Assembly (NCBI RefSeq): GCF_014205685.1
Contig: NZ_JACIIU010000004.1
Span: 62,001-126,000 of the forward strand
From: Paenochrobactrum gallinarii
GTDB taxonomy: Bacteria > Pseudomonadota > Alphaproteobacteria > Rhizobiales > Rhizobiaceae
Direction: 5' to 3'
Length of the DNA: 64,000 bases
The notes under the pieces were generated by a model. That model had not been told where the DNA came from. It worked only from the letters and a program-made list of their open reading frames with translations, and did not search any database. Each line of letters starts with the position of its first letter. The stretch's first letter is position 1. The position numbers were made by a program, and so were the translations under genes. Positions 34,437 through 43,417 of the stretch are shown one piece after another.

Positions 34437-36014
34437 TTATTCGGCTGGCACAATACTGGCAGGTGCCAGCATGGCTTCAGGGTTACTGTCTGGGGCAGGA
34501 CCATCTTTGATCGCACGGATCATCAATCCCATTTCGATCACGATCAGAACTGTATAAATTGCGACGAAACCAGCAATGGTCAGCAATACAGTGGAAGCCC
34601 CCAGATTGGACACCGCCATCGCCGTTGGCAACACGCCTTCAATGATCCACGGTTGGCGACCAAATTCTGCAACGATCCAGCCCATTTCCGCAGCAATCCA
34701 CGGTAACGGAATGGAAAACACTGCCACTTTCAACAACCAGCGGTGCTGATCGAGCCTGCGCCGGCCGGAGAGATAGAAGAAAGTACCGGTCAGCAGGATA
34801 AAGAAGAAGCCCAGGCCTACCATAATACGGAATGACCAGAAGAGGGGCAGAACGCCCGGCACTGTGTCATTGGCCGCTTTCACAATCTGCTCTTCGGTTG
34901 CCAGACGCGGATCATCCACATAACGCTTCAACAACAATGCATAACCAAGCCATTGGCCGTTATCTTCAAACTGCGCCTGAATTTCTTCCGATACCTGCCC
35001 TTTAGGACCTGCGATACGGATTTGTTCCAGCGCATCATAGGCTTTGATACCGTTGCGAATATAGGTTTTATTATTTTCCACCAGCTCGCTGATACCCGGA
35101 ATAGCCGTATCCAGTGAGCGGGTACCAATCAGCCCCATGACCCAAGGAATATGCACGGCATAATGGGTTTCACGGGCTTCCTGATCCGGAAAACCAAAAG
35201 CGGTGAATGATGCCGGAGGTGGTTCTGTGTCCCATGCAGCTTCGATGGCTGCAAGCTTCATCTTCTGATGTTCCGAAGAAAGATAACCGCTTTCGTCACC
35301 CAGCACCACAACGGAAAGCGATGCAGCCAGACCAAAAGAAGCAGCAATGGTCATCGAGCGCTTGGCAAGCTCCGTAGAGCGGCCTTTGAGCAAATACCAT
35401 GCCGAAACACCCAGCACAAAAATGGAAGCTGTGACGTAACCGGCCGAAACCGTATGGACAAATTTTGCCTGCGCCACCGGATTAAACAGCACAGCGAAAA
35501 AGTCAGTGACTTCCATACGCATGGTCTGAGGATTGAAGGCAGAACCAACAGGATTTTGCATCCAGCCATTGGCGATCAAAATCCATAATGCCGACATGTT
35601 GGAGCCTGCAGCCACCAGATAGGTGACCATCAAGTGCCCCAACTTGGAAAGCTTATCCCAGCCAAAGAAAAACAGGCCGACAAATGTTGCTTCCAGAAAG
35701 AAAGCCATCAGCCCTTCAATAGCCAGCGGAGCCCCGAAAATATCACCTACATAATGGCTGTAATAGCTCCAGTTCATCCCGAACTGAAACTCCATCACAA
35801 TCCCCGTGGCCACACCCATGACAAAGTTGATGCCGAATAATGTACCCCAGAACTTCGTCATCTGACGCCAGACAAGGCGACCGGTCATCACATAAACGGT
35901 CTCCATAATTGCCAGAATGACAGAAAGACCCAGAGTGAGGGGGACGAATAAGAAATGATATAAAGCCGTGATTGCAAACTGCAATCTGGACAGGGAGACG
36001 ATATCAAATTCCAT
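34437..36014 (-). CDS. cydA: Cytochrome bd ubiquinol oxidase subunit I
   Basis: 525-residue inner-membrane subunit carrying hemes b558, b595 and d and the quinol site (Q loop). His20 in 'ALYHFLFVPLTLGLS' corresponds to E. coli His19, and the conserved 'GRQPW' lies near residue 450. Length fits the long Q-loop type of proteobacteria. It gives respiration at low oxygen and resistance to nitric oxide, sulfide and peroxide. It starts 87 bases after cydC, the largest gap in the operon. Confidence 0.97.
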   Translation of the reverse strand: MEFDIVSLSRLQFAITALYHFLFVPLTLGLSVILAIMETVYVMTGRLVWRQMTKFWGTLFGINFVMGVATGIVMEFQFGMNWSYYSHYVGDIFGAPLAIEGLMAFFLEATFVGLFFFGWDKLSKLGHLMVTYLVAAGSNMSALWILIANGWMQNPVGSAFNPQTMRMEVTDFFAVLFNPVAQAKFVHTVSAGYVTASIFVLGVSAWYLLKGRSTELAKRSMTIAASFGLAASLSVVVLGDESGYLSSEHQKMKLAAIEAAWDTEPPPASFTAFGFPDQEARETHYAVHIPWVMGLIGTRSLDTAIPGISELVENNKTYIRNGIKAYDALEQIRIAGPKGQVSEEIQAQFEDNGQWLGYALLLKRYVDDPRLATEEQIVKAANDTVPGVLPLFWSFRIMVGLGFFFILLTGTFFYLSGRRRLDQHRWLLKVAVFSIPLPWIAAEMGWIVAEFGRQPWIIEGVLPTAMAVSNLGASTVLLTIAGFVAIYTVLIVIEMGLMIRAIKDGPAPDSNPEAMLAPASIVPAE

Positions 36015-36101
36015 CTATTTACACCGGAAAACCGGCCCTCTTTAAAGCGGGGCAAGAACGCACCCCATGAAACTGTTTTACCCTTTTAGAACCTAAAATA
36101 T

Positions 36102-37790
36102 TCATGTACGCAGCCCATCCATCAGCATTGCAAAACGCGGATGCTGCCGTGACACATTTTCAATGATGCGCCCATGTTGCATAACAATCAGTCTGTCAGC
36201 GAGCATGGCCTCCCGCCTCACGTGTGTCACAATGATAAAACTACGTGCTGCCCCCATAGCTGCCAGACTTTGCAAAACATCCTGACTGGTTTCTTCATCC
36301 AGTCCTTCTGTCGGCTCGTCTAACAACCAAACAGGTGTATCATGCAGGAAAAGCCGTGCCAAAGCCAGACGTCTCTGCTGCCCACCCGAAAGTCCCGTTC
36401 CTCCCTCCCCCAAGGACGTCGAAAGCCCTTGCGGCATTTGTGCCAAAACCTCACCCAAACCTGCATTTTGCAAGGCTTGAACCAAGGTTTCATCACTTGC
36501 TTGACGATTTGCCAACAGCAAATTATCGCGCAAACTATCTTGAAAAAGCTCGGTTTTTTGCGTCAGCAATGTTGAAGCACACGCCAAAACCTGCCCGCTT
36601 TTTGCCTGTAACTCACCAGCAATCAAAGCCAGCAAACTGGATTTACCGGCACCACTGGCACCAATAACTGCAATTTTCTCATGGTTATTCAATGAGAAGC
36701 TCACATCATGCAGCACATCAACTCCCGCCCCCTCGTGGCGCGCTGTGACATGCCTGAACTCCACCGCCAGCCCATCCTGAGGCGGCTGTGGCTTATAAAA
36801 ATCTACTGTCTCCGTTTCAAGACTTGGGCCAACGCGTTGTGCGGCCAAAATCGTGCGGGTCAATTCCATCGCACCGCGGCGCAAAGCTGCAAATGGCTCA
36901 AAAGCCGAAAGTACCACCAACAACACAAAGACCGCCAAAGGTGCGCTGACATTGCCGTTTTGCGCAATCTTTGAAACTGCGACCATAGCCCCTGCCAGCA
37001 GAGCGGCAGATGCAATGCCAAAACCTGCACCTGCCATCACATCAAGGCGGTTGACCTTATCATCCGCTTTGGCCAGATGCTCATCAGCATATTGCACGGC
37101 ATGAGTTTGGGCATCCATCCGACCCGCCATAATCAGCTCGACCTGCCCTGCCACCATATCAATGGTGCGCGCCCGCAAAGCTTCCGTGGCCTTGGCGCGT
37201 TTGCGCATAGGTTTACGTGCCTGCAAGGCAATAATCAGCGGTAAACCAAGTCCGGTAATAACCAGCGAAATACCAACCACTGATCCAAGCCAAAGATTGA
37301 CAAGCCCGAGTGCCACCGCACACACAAGCGCTGTGGCAAGCGCTGCACCAGCAGGCACCAACACACGCAGATAAAGTGAATCCAGTGCATCAATATCGGC
37401 TGTCAGGCGAAACAAAAGCTTGGCTGGTCTGCGCAACAAATCATGTGCAGCCTGTGGTTTTGCCCATGAACGGAATAGTTTCTCACGCAACGAGGCAAGT
37501 ACGGCCAGCATGGCATCATGCGTTACCAGCCGCTCCAGATAGCGCGATCCGGTGCGTAAAATGGCCAGCAAACGAATACCGGCGGCAGGGGCAAACACAT
37601 CAAAAACAACGGCAGTAGCAACAGTTAAACCGGCAATTGCTGTGGCGGTAATAAACCAGCCAGACAGACCAAGAAGCAAGATACCTGCCAGCACGGTCAC
37701 ACCAGCCAGAAGCATACCCGCATAAAGCAGCCACTTCTTTTCACGGAAATAAAGTGCCAAAATCGGACGTAATGCGCGAAGGCCACTCAT
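36102..37790 (-). CDS. cydC: Thiol reductant ABC exporter subunit CydC
   Basis: 562-residue half-transporter with an N-terminal six-helix domain and a C-terminal ATPase. Walker A is in 'VIGASGAGKSS' and the signature in 'GTGLSGGQQRRLALAR', with 'WLLDEPTEGLD' as Walker B. With CydD it exports cysteine and glutathione to the periplasm, needed to assemble cytochrome bd. It overlaps cydD by four bases, so translation is coupled. Confidence 0.93.
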   Translation of the reverse strand: MSGLRALRPILALYFREKKWLLYAGMLLAGVTVLAGILLLGLSGWFITATAIAGLTVATAVVFDVFAPAAGIRLLAILRTGSRYLERLVTHDAMLAVLASLREKLFRSWAKPQAAHDLLRRPAKLLFRLTADIDALDSLYLRVLVPAGAALATALVCAVALGLVNLWLGSVVGISLVITGLGLPLIIALQARKPMRKRAKATEALRARTIDMVAGQVELIMAGRMDAQTHAVQYADEHLAKADDKVNRLDVMAGAGFGIASAALLAGAMVAVSKIAQNGNVSAPLAVFVLLVVLSAFEPFAALRRGAMELTRTILAAQRVGPSLETETVDFYKPQPPQDGLAVEFRHVTARHEGAGVDVLHDVSFSLNNHEKIAVIGASGAGKSSLLALIAGELQAKSGQVLACASTLLTQKTELFQDSLRDNLLLANRQASDETLVQALQNAGLGEVLAQMPQGLSTSLGEGGTGLSGGQQRRLALARLFLHDTPVWLLDEPTEGLDEETSQDVLQSLAAMGAARSFIIVTHVRREAMLADRLIVMQHGRIIENVSRQHPRFAMLMDGLRT

Positions 37791-39544
37791 TCTGCTGCCC
37801 CCCTGACATCTGCATAATTTTGTCGCTCACTATCCAATCGGATGACGTAGTCCATATGACGCGCCAATGTCTCGTCATGCGTTGCAACCAGCATGGTTTT
37901 GCCCTTGGCCAAGGCAAGCAAACTTGTTGTAATCTGATCCGCCGTTTCGCGATCAAGATGGGCGGTCGGTTCATCAGCGAGAATAATAGTTGCAGCCGGA
38001 TCAACCGCTGCGCGCGCCAATGCCAAACGCACCGCTTCGCCACCGGACAGGCCGATACCACCTTCGCCAAGCATATGATTATTCATCACATTGCTCACAT
38101 CGCTCAGCGCCATCACTTGCAAGGCTGCATCCATATGGCTTTGATCGACATGCTCACGCTGCAAACTGATATTGGAGCGCACGGAACCGGCAAAAATATG
38201 TGGCTTTTGCCCGACCCAAACCATTTGACCGCGCAACTGAGCTGCGTTTTCATCTGTTAAAACCTGCCCGCCGATTTCCACCGTGCCGGATTGCGGCTTG
38301 ATCAAACCGGCAATCAGAGCAAGGATCGTCGATTTGCCCATACCGCTTGGGGCTAGAATGGCAACTTTTTCACCAGCCTGTATGGCAAGATTAAAATCTT
38401 GCAGAACCTTACGTTCAGCCTGATAGCTATAGCTAACCGCATTCAGTGTGATGGATGTATCCTGGCCGTCCGATGGCGTATTTCGCTGATGCCCTGCACC
38501 AACAATCGGAGCCTGATGAACATGTAAATTTTCCAAGGCATCAATAGCTGCCTCGCCACTGGCACGGTCGTGCCAGGCATTGGATAGTTCCCGTAACGGC
38601 TCGAAAAATGCTGGCGCCAGCAACAACACAAACAAAGCTTCACTTAAAACAAGCTTATCGCCCCATGCACCAAAATTAAGCGGCCCCAACAGATGGAAGC
38701 CGATATATACCGCAACCATTGCCACGCCCAGTGCTGAAAAAAGCTCCAGCACAGCAGAAGATAAAAAAGCGATACGCAAAACCACCATGGTTTTTTTGCG
38801 CAGAGTTTCGGCATTTTCACGTAAACGCAGAGCAGTTTGATCCACAGCATCAAAACTGCGGATTGTTGCCAGACCGCGCAAACGATCAAGCAGAAAACCG
38901 TTCATGCTGCCCATTTCCACCAGCTGTTCTTCGCTGGCTTTTTGCGCACGCATGCCGATCAATGCCATGAATAAAGGAATGAGTGGTGCGGCAATAAGCA
39001 AAATCAGTGCCGATGTCCAAGAATAGTAAAATACAAAGCAAAGCAGAATAAACGGCACCACCATCACTTTTTGACGGATAGGCACAAAGCGCGAGAGATA
39101 AGGCACCATCATTTCAGCCTGCTCGGCCAGAATACTAGCCGTTTCGCCCGATGAAGGGCGGCTGATATCCAATGGCGAGCGGGAGCTTAAAGCGTGAAGG
39201 GCTTTAGTACGCATCAGCGTTAAAGTCTGACGCGCCGCACGATAGGCCATACGACCACCCGCAGCATCCAGCATTGAACGCAAAACACCAAGCAGTAAGA
39301 TGCCCGCAGCCAACCAATAAATGCGGTTGTCAAATTGCCCGTCCGCAATCAACCCAACCGCATAGGCAAGCATTGCGGCCTGCGGGATCCAGATCAAAGC
39401 AGCCAAAACCTGAAGCCAACCGCCCTTCTTTAATAAAGGCGGTTGCGCACGGCGCGGACGACGTGCTTTACGCGGGCTTTTTGCCACGTTTTGCGTTTCA
39501 TCCGCTACAAGTTCAAGCTTGTTATCTGTGTCCTTACGGCTCAC
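37787..39544 (-). CDS. cydD: Thiol reductant ABC exporter subunit CydD
   Basis: 585-residue half-transporter. An Arg/Lys-rich cytoplasmic N-terminus ('SPRKARRPRRAQPP') precedes six helices and an ATPase with Walker A 'LAPSGMGKST' (usual GPSGAGKS altered at two positions), 'GIGLSGGEAVRLALARA' and 'IILADEPTAHLD'. It pairs with CydC. Its start overlaps the end of the GbsR/MarR-type gene by 11 bases, so the regulator and the oxidase maturation genes form one transcript. Confidence 0.93.
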   Translation of the reverse strand: MSRKDTDNKLELVADETQNVAKSPRKARRPRRAQPPLLKKGGWLQVLAALIWIPQAAMLAYAVGLIADGQFDNRIYWLAAGILLLGVLRSMLDAAGGRMAYRAARQTLTLMRTKALHALSSRSPLDISRPSSGETASILAEQAEMMVPYLSRFVPIRQKVMVVPFILLCFVFYYSWTSALILLIAAPLIPLFMALIGMRAQKASEEQLVEMGSMNGFLLDRLRGLATIRSFDAVDQTALRLRENAETLRKKTMVVLRIAFLSSAVLELFSALGVAMVAVYIGFHLLGPLNFGAWGDKLVLSEALFVLLLAPAFFEPLRELSNAWHDRASGEAAIDALENLHVHQAPIVGAGHQRNTPSDGQDTSITLNAVSYSYQAERKVLQDFNLAIQAGEKVAILAPSGMGKSTILALIAGLIKPQSGTVEIGGQVLTDENAAQLRGQMVWVGQKPHIFAGSVRSNISLQREHVDQSHMDAALQVMALSDVSNVMNNHMLGEGGIGLSGGEAVRLALARAAVDPAATIILADEPTAHLDRETADQITTSLLALAKGKTMLVATHDETLARHMDYVIRLDSERQNYADVRGAAE

Positions 39545-40124
39545 GCTGCTTTACATCTTTCTTAGTTGCGGAGCGACCGCGACCAAGCGAAACAATCTTA
39601 TCGGTCGTTTCCAGAAAACGGGTTACTTTTGCACCAAGAGCCAGCAGGGTCATCAAGCGTTCTGTTTCAAGCTTTTTGACGTCATCATACCAATTGGTCA
39701 GTTGCTCGATCAGGCCGTACATATCCTGCATACGATTTTGCGCAAAGCGGTCGTTTTCTTCGGTCGGCTGCTCCATCAAAATTTCACGCAACACACTCAG
39801 TGTCGGATCAATTTCACGTTTTTTACGCTCTTCGGCGAGTGTGCGTAAAATTTGCCAGACATCATCCGGCGTAGTGAAAAAATCTCTGCGGTCACCCGGG
39901 ATATGGCGCAACAGCACCAAATTCCATCCCTGCAACTCACGAATTCCCATAGAAACATTGGAGCGAGAGACACCCAATGCTTCCACAATCTCATCAGCGC
40001 ATAAGGGTTTGGCGGATACATATAACAATGCATAAATCTGCCCGACAGTGCGGTTGATACCCCACCGGCTACCCATCTCGCCAAAATGCAGCACGAAGGA
40101 TTGTATAATAGGCGTTAATTCCAA
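39534..40124 (-). CDS. GbsR/MarR-type transcriptional regulator of the cyd operon
   Basis: 196-residue protein with an N-terminal MarR-like winged helix ('GINRTVGQIYALLYVSAKPLCADEIVEALGVSRSNVSMGIRELQ' region, residues about 23-66) and a helical C-terminal half that may dimerise ('LLALGAKVTRFLETTDKIVSL'), the GbsR arrangement (GbsR is a choline-sensing repressor in Bacillus). It is the first gene of the cyd operon and overlaps cydD. Three CTGAA/TTCAG dyads lie 18-70 bases upstream of its start, most simply read as its own operators. The effector is unknown; heme, oxygen, redox or nitric-oxide signals are possible but unsupported. Confidence 0.85.
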   Translation of the reverse strand: MELTPIIQSFVLHFGEMGSRWGINRTVGQIYALLYVSAKPLCADEIVEALGVSRSNVSMGIRELQGWNLVLLRHIPGDRRDFFTTPDDVWQILRTLAEERKKREIDPTLSVLREILMEQPTEENDRFAQNRMQDMYGLIEQLTNWYDDVKKLETERLMTLLALGAKVTRFLETTDKIVSLGRGRSATKKDVKQREP

Positions 40125-40141
40125 AATATTTCTCCCGTAAA

Positions 40142-40195
40142 TTCTGAACTTTCAGAAATTACTGAAATTCAGATAACGCAATCTGAACGGTTCAA
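40142..40195. promoter_or_regulatory. Three CTGAA/TTCAG dyads upstream of the regulator-cyd operon
   Basis: Site 1 is the perfect 7-2-7 dyad TTCTGAA-CT-TTCAGAA (40142-40157). Site 2 is CTGAA-A-TTCAG (40162-40172). Site 3 is CTGAA-CGG-TTCA (40183-40194). Centres are about 17 and 22 bases apart. They lie directly upstream of the gene start at 40124 (minus strand) and probably overlap the promoter. Confidence 0.6.
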
Positions 40196-40307
40196 CAACC
40201 GCTACAGACAGCAACATTGAATAACCGGACAATCGGTCGCAGGCACAAACAGCCCCCTCAGGCTTGAGTGCTGCTCCTTTCCTTCCGTTTACTCTTTACT
40301 ATTTCAC

Positions 40308-40661
40308 TTATTCTTTTTCGGAAGGCTCAGGTAATTGCCGGCTATCGTCGGTCCGGTCACGATGAATGACCGCCCGCGATAATAATAACAATGTCACAGG
40401 TGTGGTTACAATTACAAACGCTGTTATCAATATTTCATGAATTATCAGCCGGCTTTCCAAAATGGAAAAGAAGAGAACAGAAGCAATTAAAATGCCCCCT
40501 GCTCCGCATGTGGTTCCCAATGTGGGTGCATGAATACGCTCATAAAAACTTTTAAAGCGCACCATGCCGATGGTGCCGATCAGAGTGAGTGCGGAACCAA
40601 GCAACAAAAAGAGCGAAATGAGGATGGCTGCCCATAGCGGCAGATCGGCTGCATTTGTCAT
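40308..40661 (-). CDS. mrpG: Mrp/Pha cation:proton antiporter subunit G
   Basis: 117-residue membrane protein of the PhaG/MnhG family with three helices. Hallmarks are 'GTIGMVRFKSFYERIHAPTLGTTCGAGGI' (in pieces) near residues 25-55. It is the last subunit of the six-gene group 2 antiporter. It overlaps mrpF by four bases. Confidence 0.94.
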   Translation of the reverse strand: MTNAADLPLWAAILISLFLLLGSALTLIGTIGMVRFKSFYERIHAPTLGTTCGAGGILIASVLFFSILESRLIIHEILITAFVIVTTPVTLLLLSRAVIHRDRTDDSRQLPEPSEKE

Positions 40662-40939
40662 TCGATGACCTCGCCGCGCATCAAAAACTTTGCCATCGCC
40701 ACAGTGGAAACAAATCCGAGCAGTGCAATCGTCAAAGCTGCCTCAAAATAGATATTTGTGCCGGTGCGGATGCCAAATGTCAGCAACAACAGCATAGCAC
40801 ACACATAAAGCGCATCCATGGCCAGCACGCGGTCCTGCGCTCTGGGCCCTGAAACCAAACGATATAAAGCGCATAACATGGCGCATAAAAGCATGAACTG
40901 AGAGGCCAGCAATGACCAGAACAAGAGGACTGCACTCAT
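40658..40939 (-). CDS. mrpF: Mrp/Pha cation:proton antiporter subunit F
   Basis: 93-residue, three-helix subunit ('RLVSGPRAQDRVLAMDALYVCA' in the middle is typical of MnhF/PhaF). It overlaps mrpE and mrpG by four bases each, so the three are translationally coupled. Confidence 0.94.
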   Translation of the reverse strand: MSAVLLFWSLLASQFMLLCAMLCALYRLVSGPRAQDRVLAMDALYVCAMLLLLTFGIRTGTNIYFEAALTIALLGFVSTVAMAKFLMRGEVIE

Positions 40940-41421
40940 GCAAAAATCTCCAGTAACAGTTCTTCATAACGCTGCTTGATGGAATCTCTCCACTCCTGCG
41001 CGTCTTTGAGATCCAGCACATGGATCAGTAATTCACCGCTGGCTGCATGATAATCCACCCATGCGGTGCCAGGTGTTGCCGTAATTATACAAGCCAGAAT
41101 AGCTAAGCCCATCCGGTCGGTTAATTGCAAGGGAATTGCCACAAATCCTGCGCGGCGGCCACGATCATGGCGCGACAAGATGATTTTTGTCACCGCAATA
41201 TTAGATTGCAGAATATCCAGCGCCACACGCCAGACCAACACAGGAATGAGACGATAAGAGCGGATTCTTGGCTTTTGCGGCACCAAAGCCGTCATCGCAT
41301 GACAGGCAACAAAAGCAACGATAGAGCCAAAGATCAGCGCGCCGATGGTAAAATCATTCAGCAGTAACCAGAAGAGCAGAAGCGCTGCAAACAAAACCGG
41401 ATAAGGGAAAAGCCACTTCAT
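40936..41421 (-). CDS. mrpE: Mrp/Pha cation:proton antiporter subunit E
   Basis: 161-residue subunit with two or three N-terminal helices and a cytoplasmic C-terminal domain containing 'LACIITATPGTAWVDYHAASGELLIHVLDL' (in pieces), characteristic of MrpE/PhaE. Overlaps mrpD by four bases. Confidence 0.94.
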   Translation of the reverse strand: MKWLFPYPVLFAALLLFWLLLNDFTIGALIFGSIVAFVACHAMTALVPQKPRIRSYRLIPVLVWRVALDILQSNIAVTKIILSRHDRGRRAGFVAIPLQLTDRMGLAILACIITATPGTAWVDYHAASGELLIHVLDLKDAQEWRDSIKQRYEELLLEIFA

Positions 41422-43082
41422 TGTGCACGCCCTTCCTGTTTGAGGGACAAGACAGGCTTATCACCCTCTTTTGCGACACGTGGCGCCTGCAAAACACTGT
41501 TGATATATTGCGACGGGTCATGCAGGCCGGCAGCGGTTTTATTCATATAATTCATGGCAGGACCTGCCTGAATGGTCAGCGCCAGACAGATAAGCAGCAG
41601 TCCGGCAATCGGCACCACTTCAATGACCAGCACGCGTGGCACACGCCCTTCCATCGAAGCCCAGAAGGTGCGGATACCACTACGGGTCATAGCAATCAAA
41701 GCGGAAAGGCCTGAAAGGACAATCAATGCAATCAGCAACCAGCTATGCCAAGGCAAACCATCAGAAACGGCCGGATTGGAAGTTTCAGGATTTAAAATGC
41801 CAGTCAGCAGCACAAATTTGGCGATAAAGCCTGAAAACGGTGGCAAGCCGATCAGCAAAATAGCAATAACGGCAAAACAACCACCCAGAATGGCTAGTGT
41901 GCCTGGTAAGACAATGCCGACCTCGTCTTCCTCTTCTTCTTCCTCTTCATCACCATAGGCTTCAATGGTAACCGCCAACACGTTTGCCGCTGCATCCTGC
42001 CCGCGCTCGATCAGTTCGATCAGCAGGAAGAACGCTGCAATCGTTAAAGTAGAGGAAACCATATAGAAGAGTGCGCCACCGGTCATCGCGGCATTGCCGC
42101 TGCCAATTGCTGCCAGCAATGTGCCGGAGGAGACCAAAATGCTGTAGCCAGCCAAACGCCCTAAAGCCTGCGATGCCACGACACCAATAAGCCCGAAAGC
42201 AATAGTCAGCATACCGCCATAATAGATGCCATCATCACCAAAGCCAGACGACATGCCCGCACTGACACCAAAGAATAATGGCGACAGACGCAACAGCACA
42301 TAAATGCCGACTTTACTCAAAATGGCAAAGATCGCGCCAACCGGTGCAGCAGCAGCCGTATAAGTTGCCGGCAACCAGAAATTAAGCGGCCACATACCGG
42401 CTTTAATCAGGAAAGCAATGCCGAGCACTGCGCCACCTGCTTCTAAAAGCATCCGGTCTTCTGCCGGAACATCAGGAATAAGCACCGCCAGATCAGCCAT
42501 ATTAAGCGATCCGGTGACGCTATAAATCAGACTGACACCAATAAGAAACAAAGAAGAGGCAACCAGATTAACCGCAATATAATGCAAGCCAGCTTTAACG
42601 CGCATCACACCGGAGCCGTGCAGCACCAAGCCATAAGATGCAGCCAGCATCACCTCAAAAAATACAAATAGATTGAAAAGATCGCCGGTTAAAAACGCAC
42701 CATTGATGCCCATCAACAGTAATTGAAACAGTGTGTGGAAATGCGGCCCTGCTTTATGCCAACGCGCTACAGCATAAATAAGTGCTGCAAGCCCGAGCAC
42801 CGAGCCGAGCACCATCATCAGTGCCGCAAGCTGATCAAGCACCAGCACAATACCAAAAGGCGCTGCCCAGTTGCCCAGCAGATAGACCTCAGCGGCAGGG
42901 GCGAGCTTTTCAGCTTTTAAAAGCAAACTAAGTGCCAGCGCCAGCAATGTCACGGTTGCAACCAGATTAATGCCGGATTTAAGCTTGCGGCGACGCTCAT
43001 CAAACATCAGCAACACGGCTGCTGTCGTTAATGGCAGCAAAATTGGCAGAATAATCAGGTGATGGCTCCAATCCATCATCAA
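41418..43082 (-). CDS. mrpD: Mrp/Pha cation:proton antiporter subunit D
   Basis: 554-residue membrane subunit related to NADH dehydrogenase subunits L/M/N (proton_antipo_M), with about 14 helices and the conserved Glu and Lys residues of the proton channel likely in helices V-VIII ('FFEVMLAASYGL', 'FLIKAGMWPLNFWLP'). An acidic insertion 'YGDEEEEEEEDEVG' lies near residue 385 in a loop. It overlaps mrpC by four bases. MrpD with MrpA is the core of the Na+/H+ or K+/H+ antiport. Confidence 0.95.
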   Translation of the reverse strand: MMMDWSHHLIILPILLPLTTAAVLLMFDERRRKLKSGINLVATVTLLALALSLLLKAEKLAPAAEVYLLGNWAAPFGIVLVLDQLAALMMVLGSVLGLAALIYAVARWHKAGPHFHTLFQLLLMGINGAFLTGDLFNLFVFFEVMLAASYGLVLHGSGVMRVKAGLHYIAVNLVASSLFLIGVSLIYSVTGSLNMADLAVLIPDVPAEDRMLLEAGGAVLGIAFLIKAGMWPLNFWLPATYTAAAAPVGAIFAILSKVGIYVLLRLSPLFFGVSAGMSSGFGDDGIYYGGMLTIAFGLIGVVASQALGRLAGYSILVSSGTLLAAIGSGNAAMTGGALFYMVSSTLTIAAFFLLIELIERGQDAAANVLAVTIEAYGDEEEEEEEDEVGIVLPGTLAILGGCFAVIAILLIGLPPFSGFIAKFVLLTGILNPETSNPAVSDGLPWHSWLLIALIVLSGLSALIAMTRSGIRTFWASMEGRVPRVLVIEVVPIAGLLLICLALTIQAGPAMNYMNKTAAGLHDPSQYINSVLQAPRVAKEGDKPVLSLKQEGRAQ

Positions 43083-43417
43083 TTCTCCCGCCCGTCGACA
43101 TGGTCAGTGCCGGTCAGGCCGCGTGAGGCCAGAAGCACAACCAGAAATAAAGCTGTCATCGCAAAACCGATCACAATCGCAGTCAGCACAAGTGCCTGCG
43201 GCACCGGATCAGCATAAAGACCCGACACGACATTGTGACCGTCTTCCAGCACAGGTGCTGCATTGGTGCGCAGTCGCCCCATGCTGAAGATAAACAGATT
43301 AACCGCATAAGAAATCAGCGACAGCCCGATGATGACCTGAAATGTACGCGGACGTAAAATCAGCCAGATGCCGGAAGCTGTTAAAATGCCAATAGCTAAT
43401 GAGAGTACAATCTCCAT
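43079..43417 (-). CDS. mrpC: Mrp/Pha cation:proton antiporter subunit C
   Basis: 112-residue, three-helix subunit homologous to NuoK ('IGLSLISYAVNLFIFSMGRL', 'DPVPQALVLTAIVIGFAMTALFL' in pieces). Starts at the last base of the MrpA stop codon and overlaps mrpD by four bases. Confidence 0.95.
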   Translation of the reverse strand: MEIVLSLAIGILTASGIWLILRPRTFQVIIGLSLISYAVNLFIFSMGRLRTNAAPVLEDGHNVVSGLYADPVPQALVLTAIVIGFAMTALFLVVLLASRGLTGTDHVDGREN

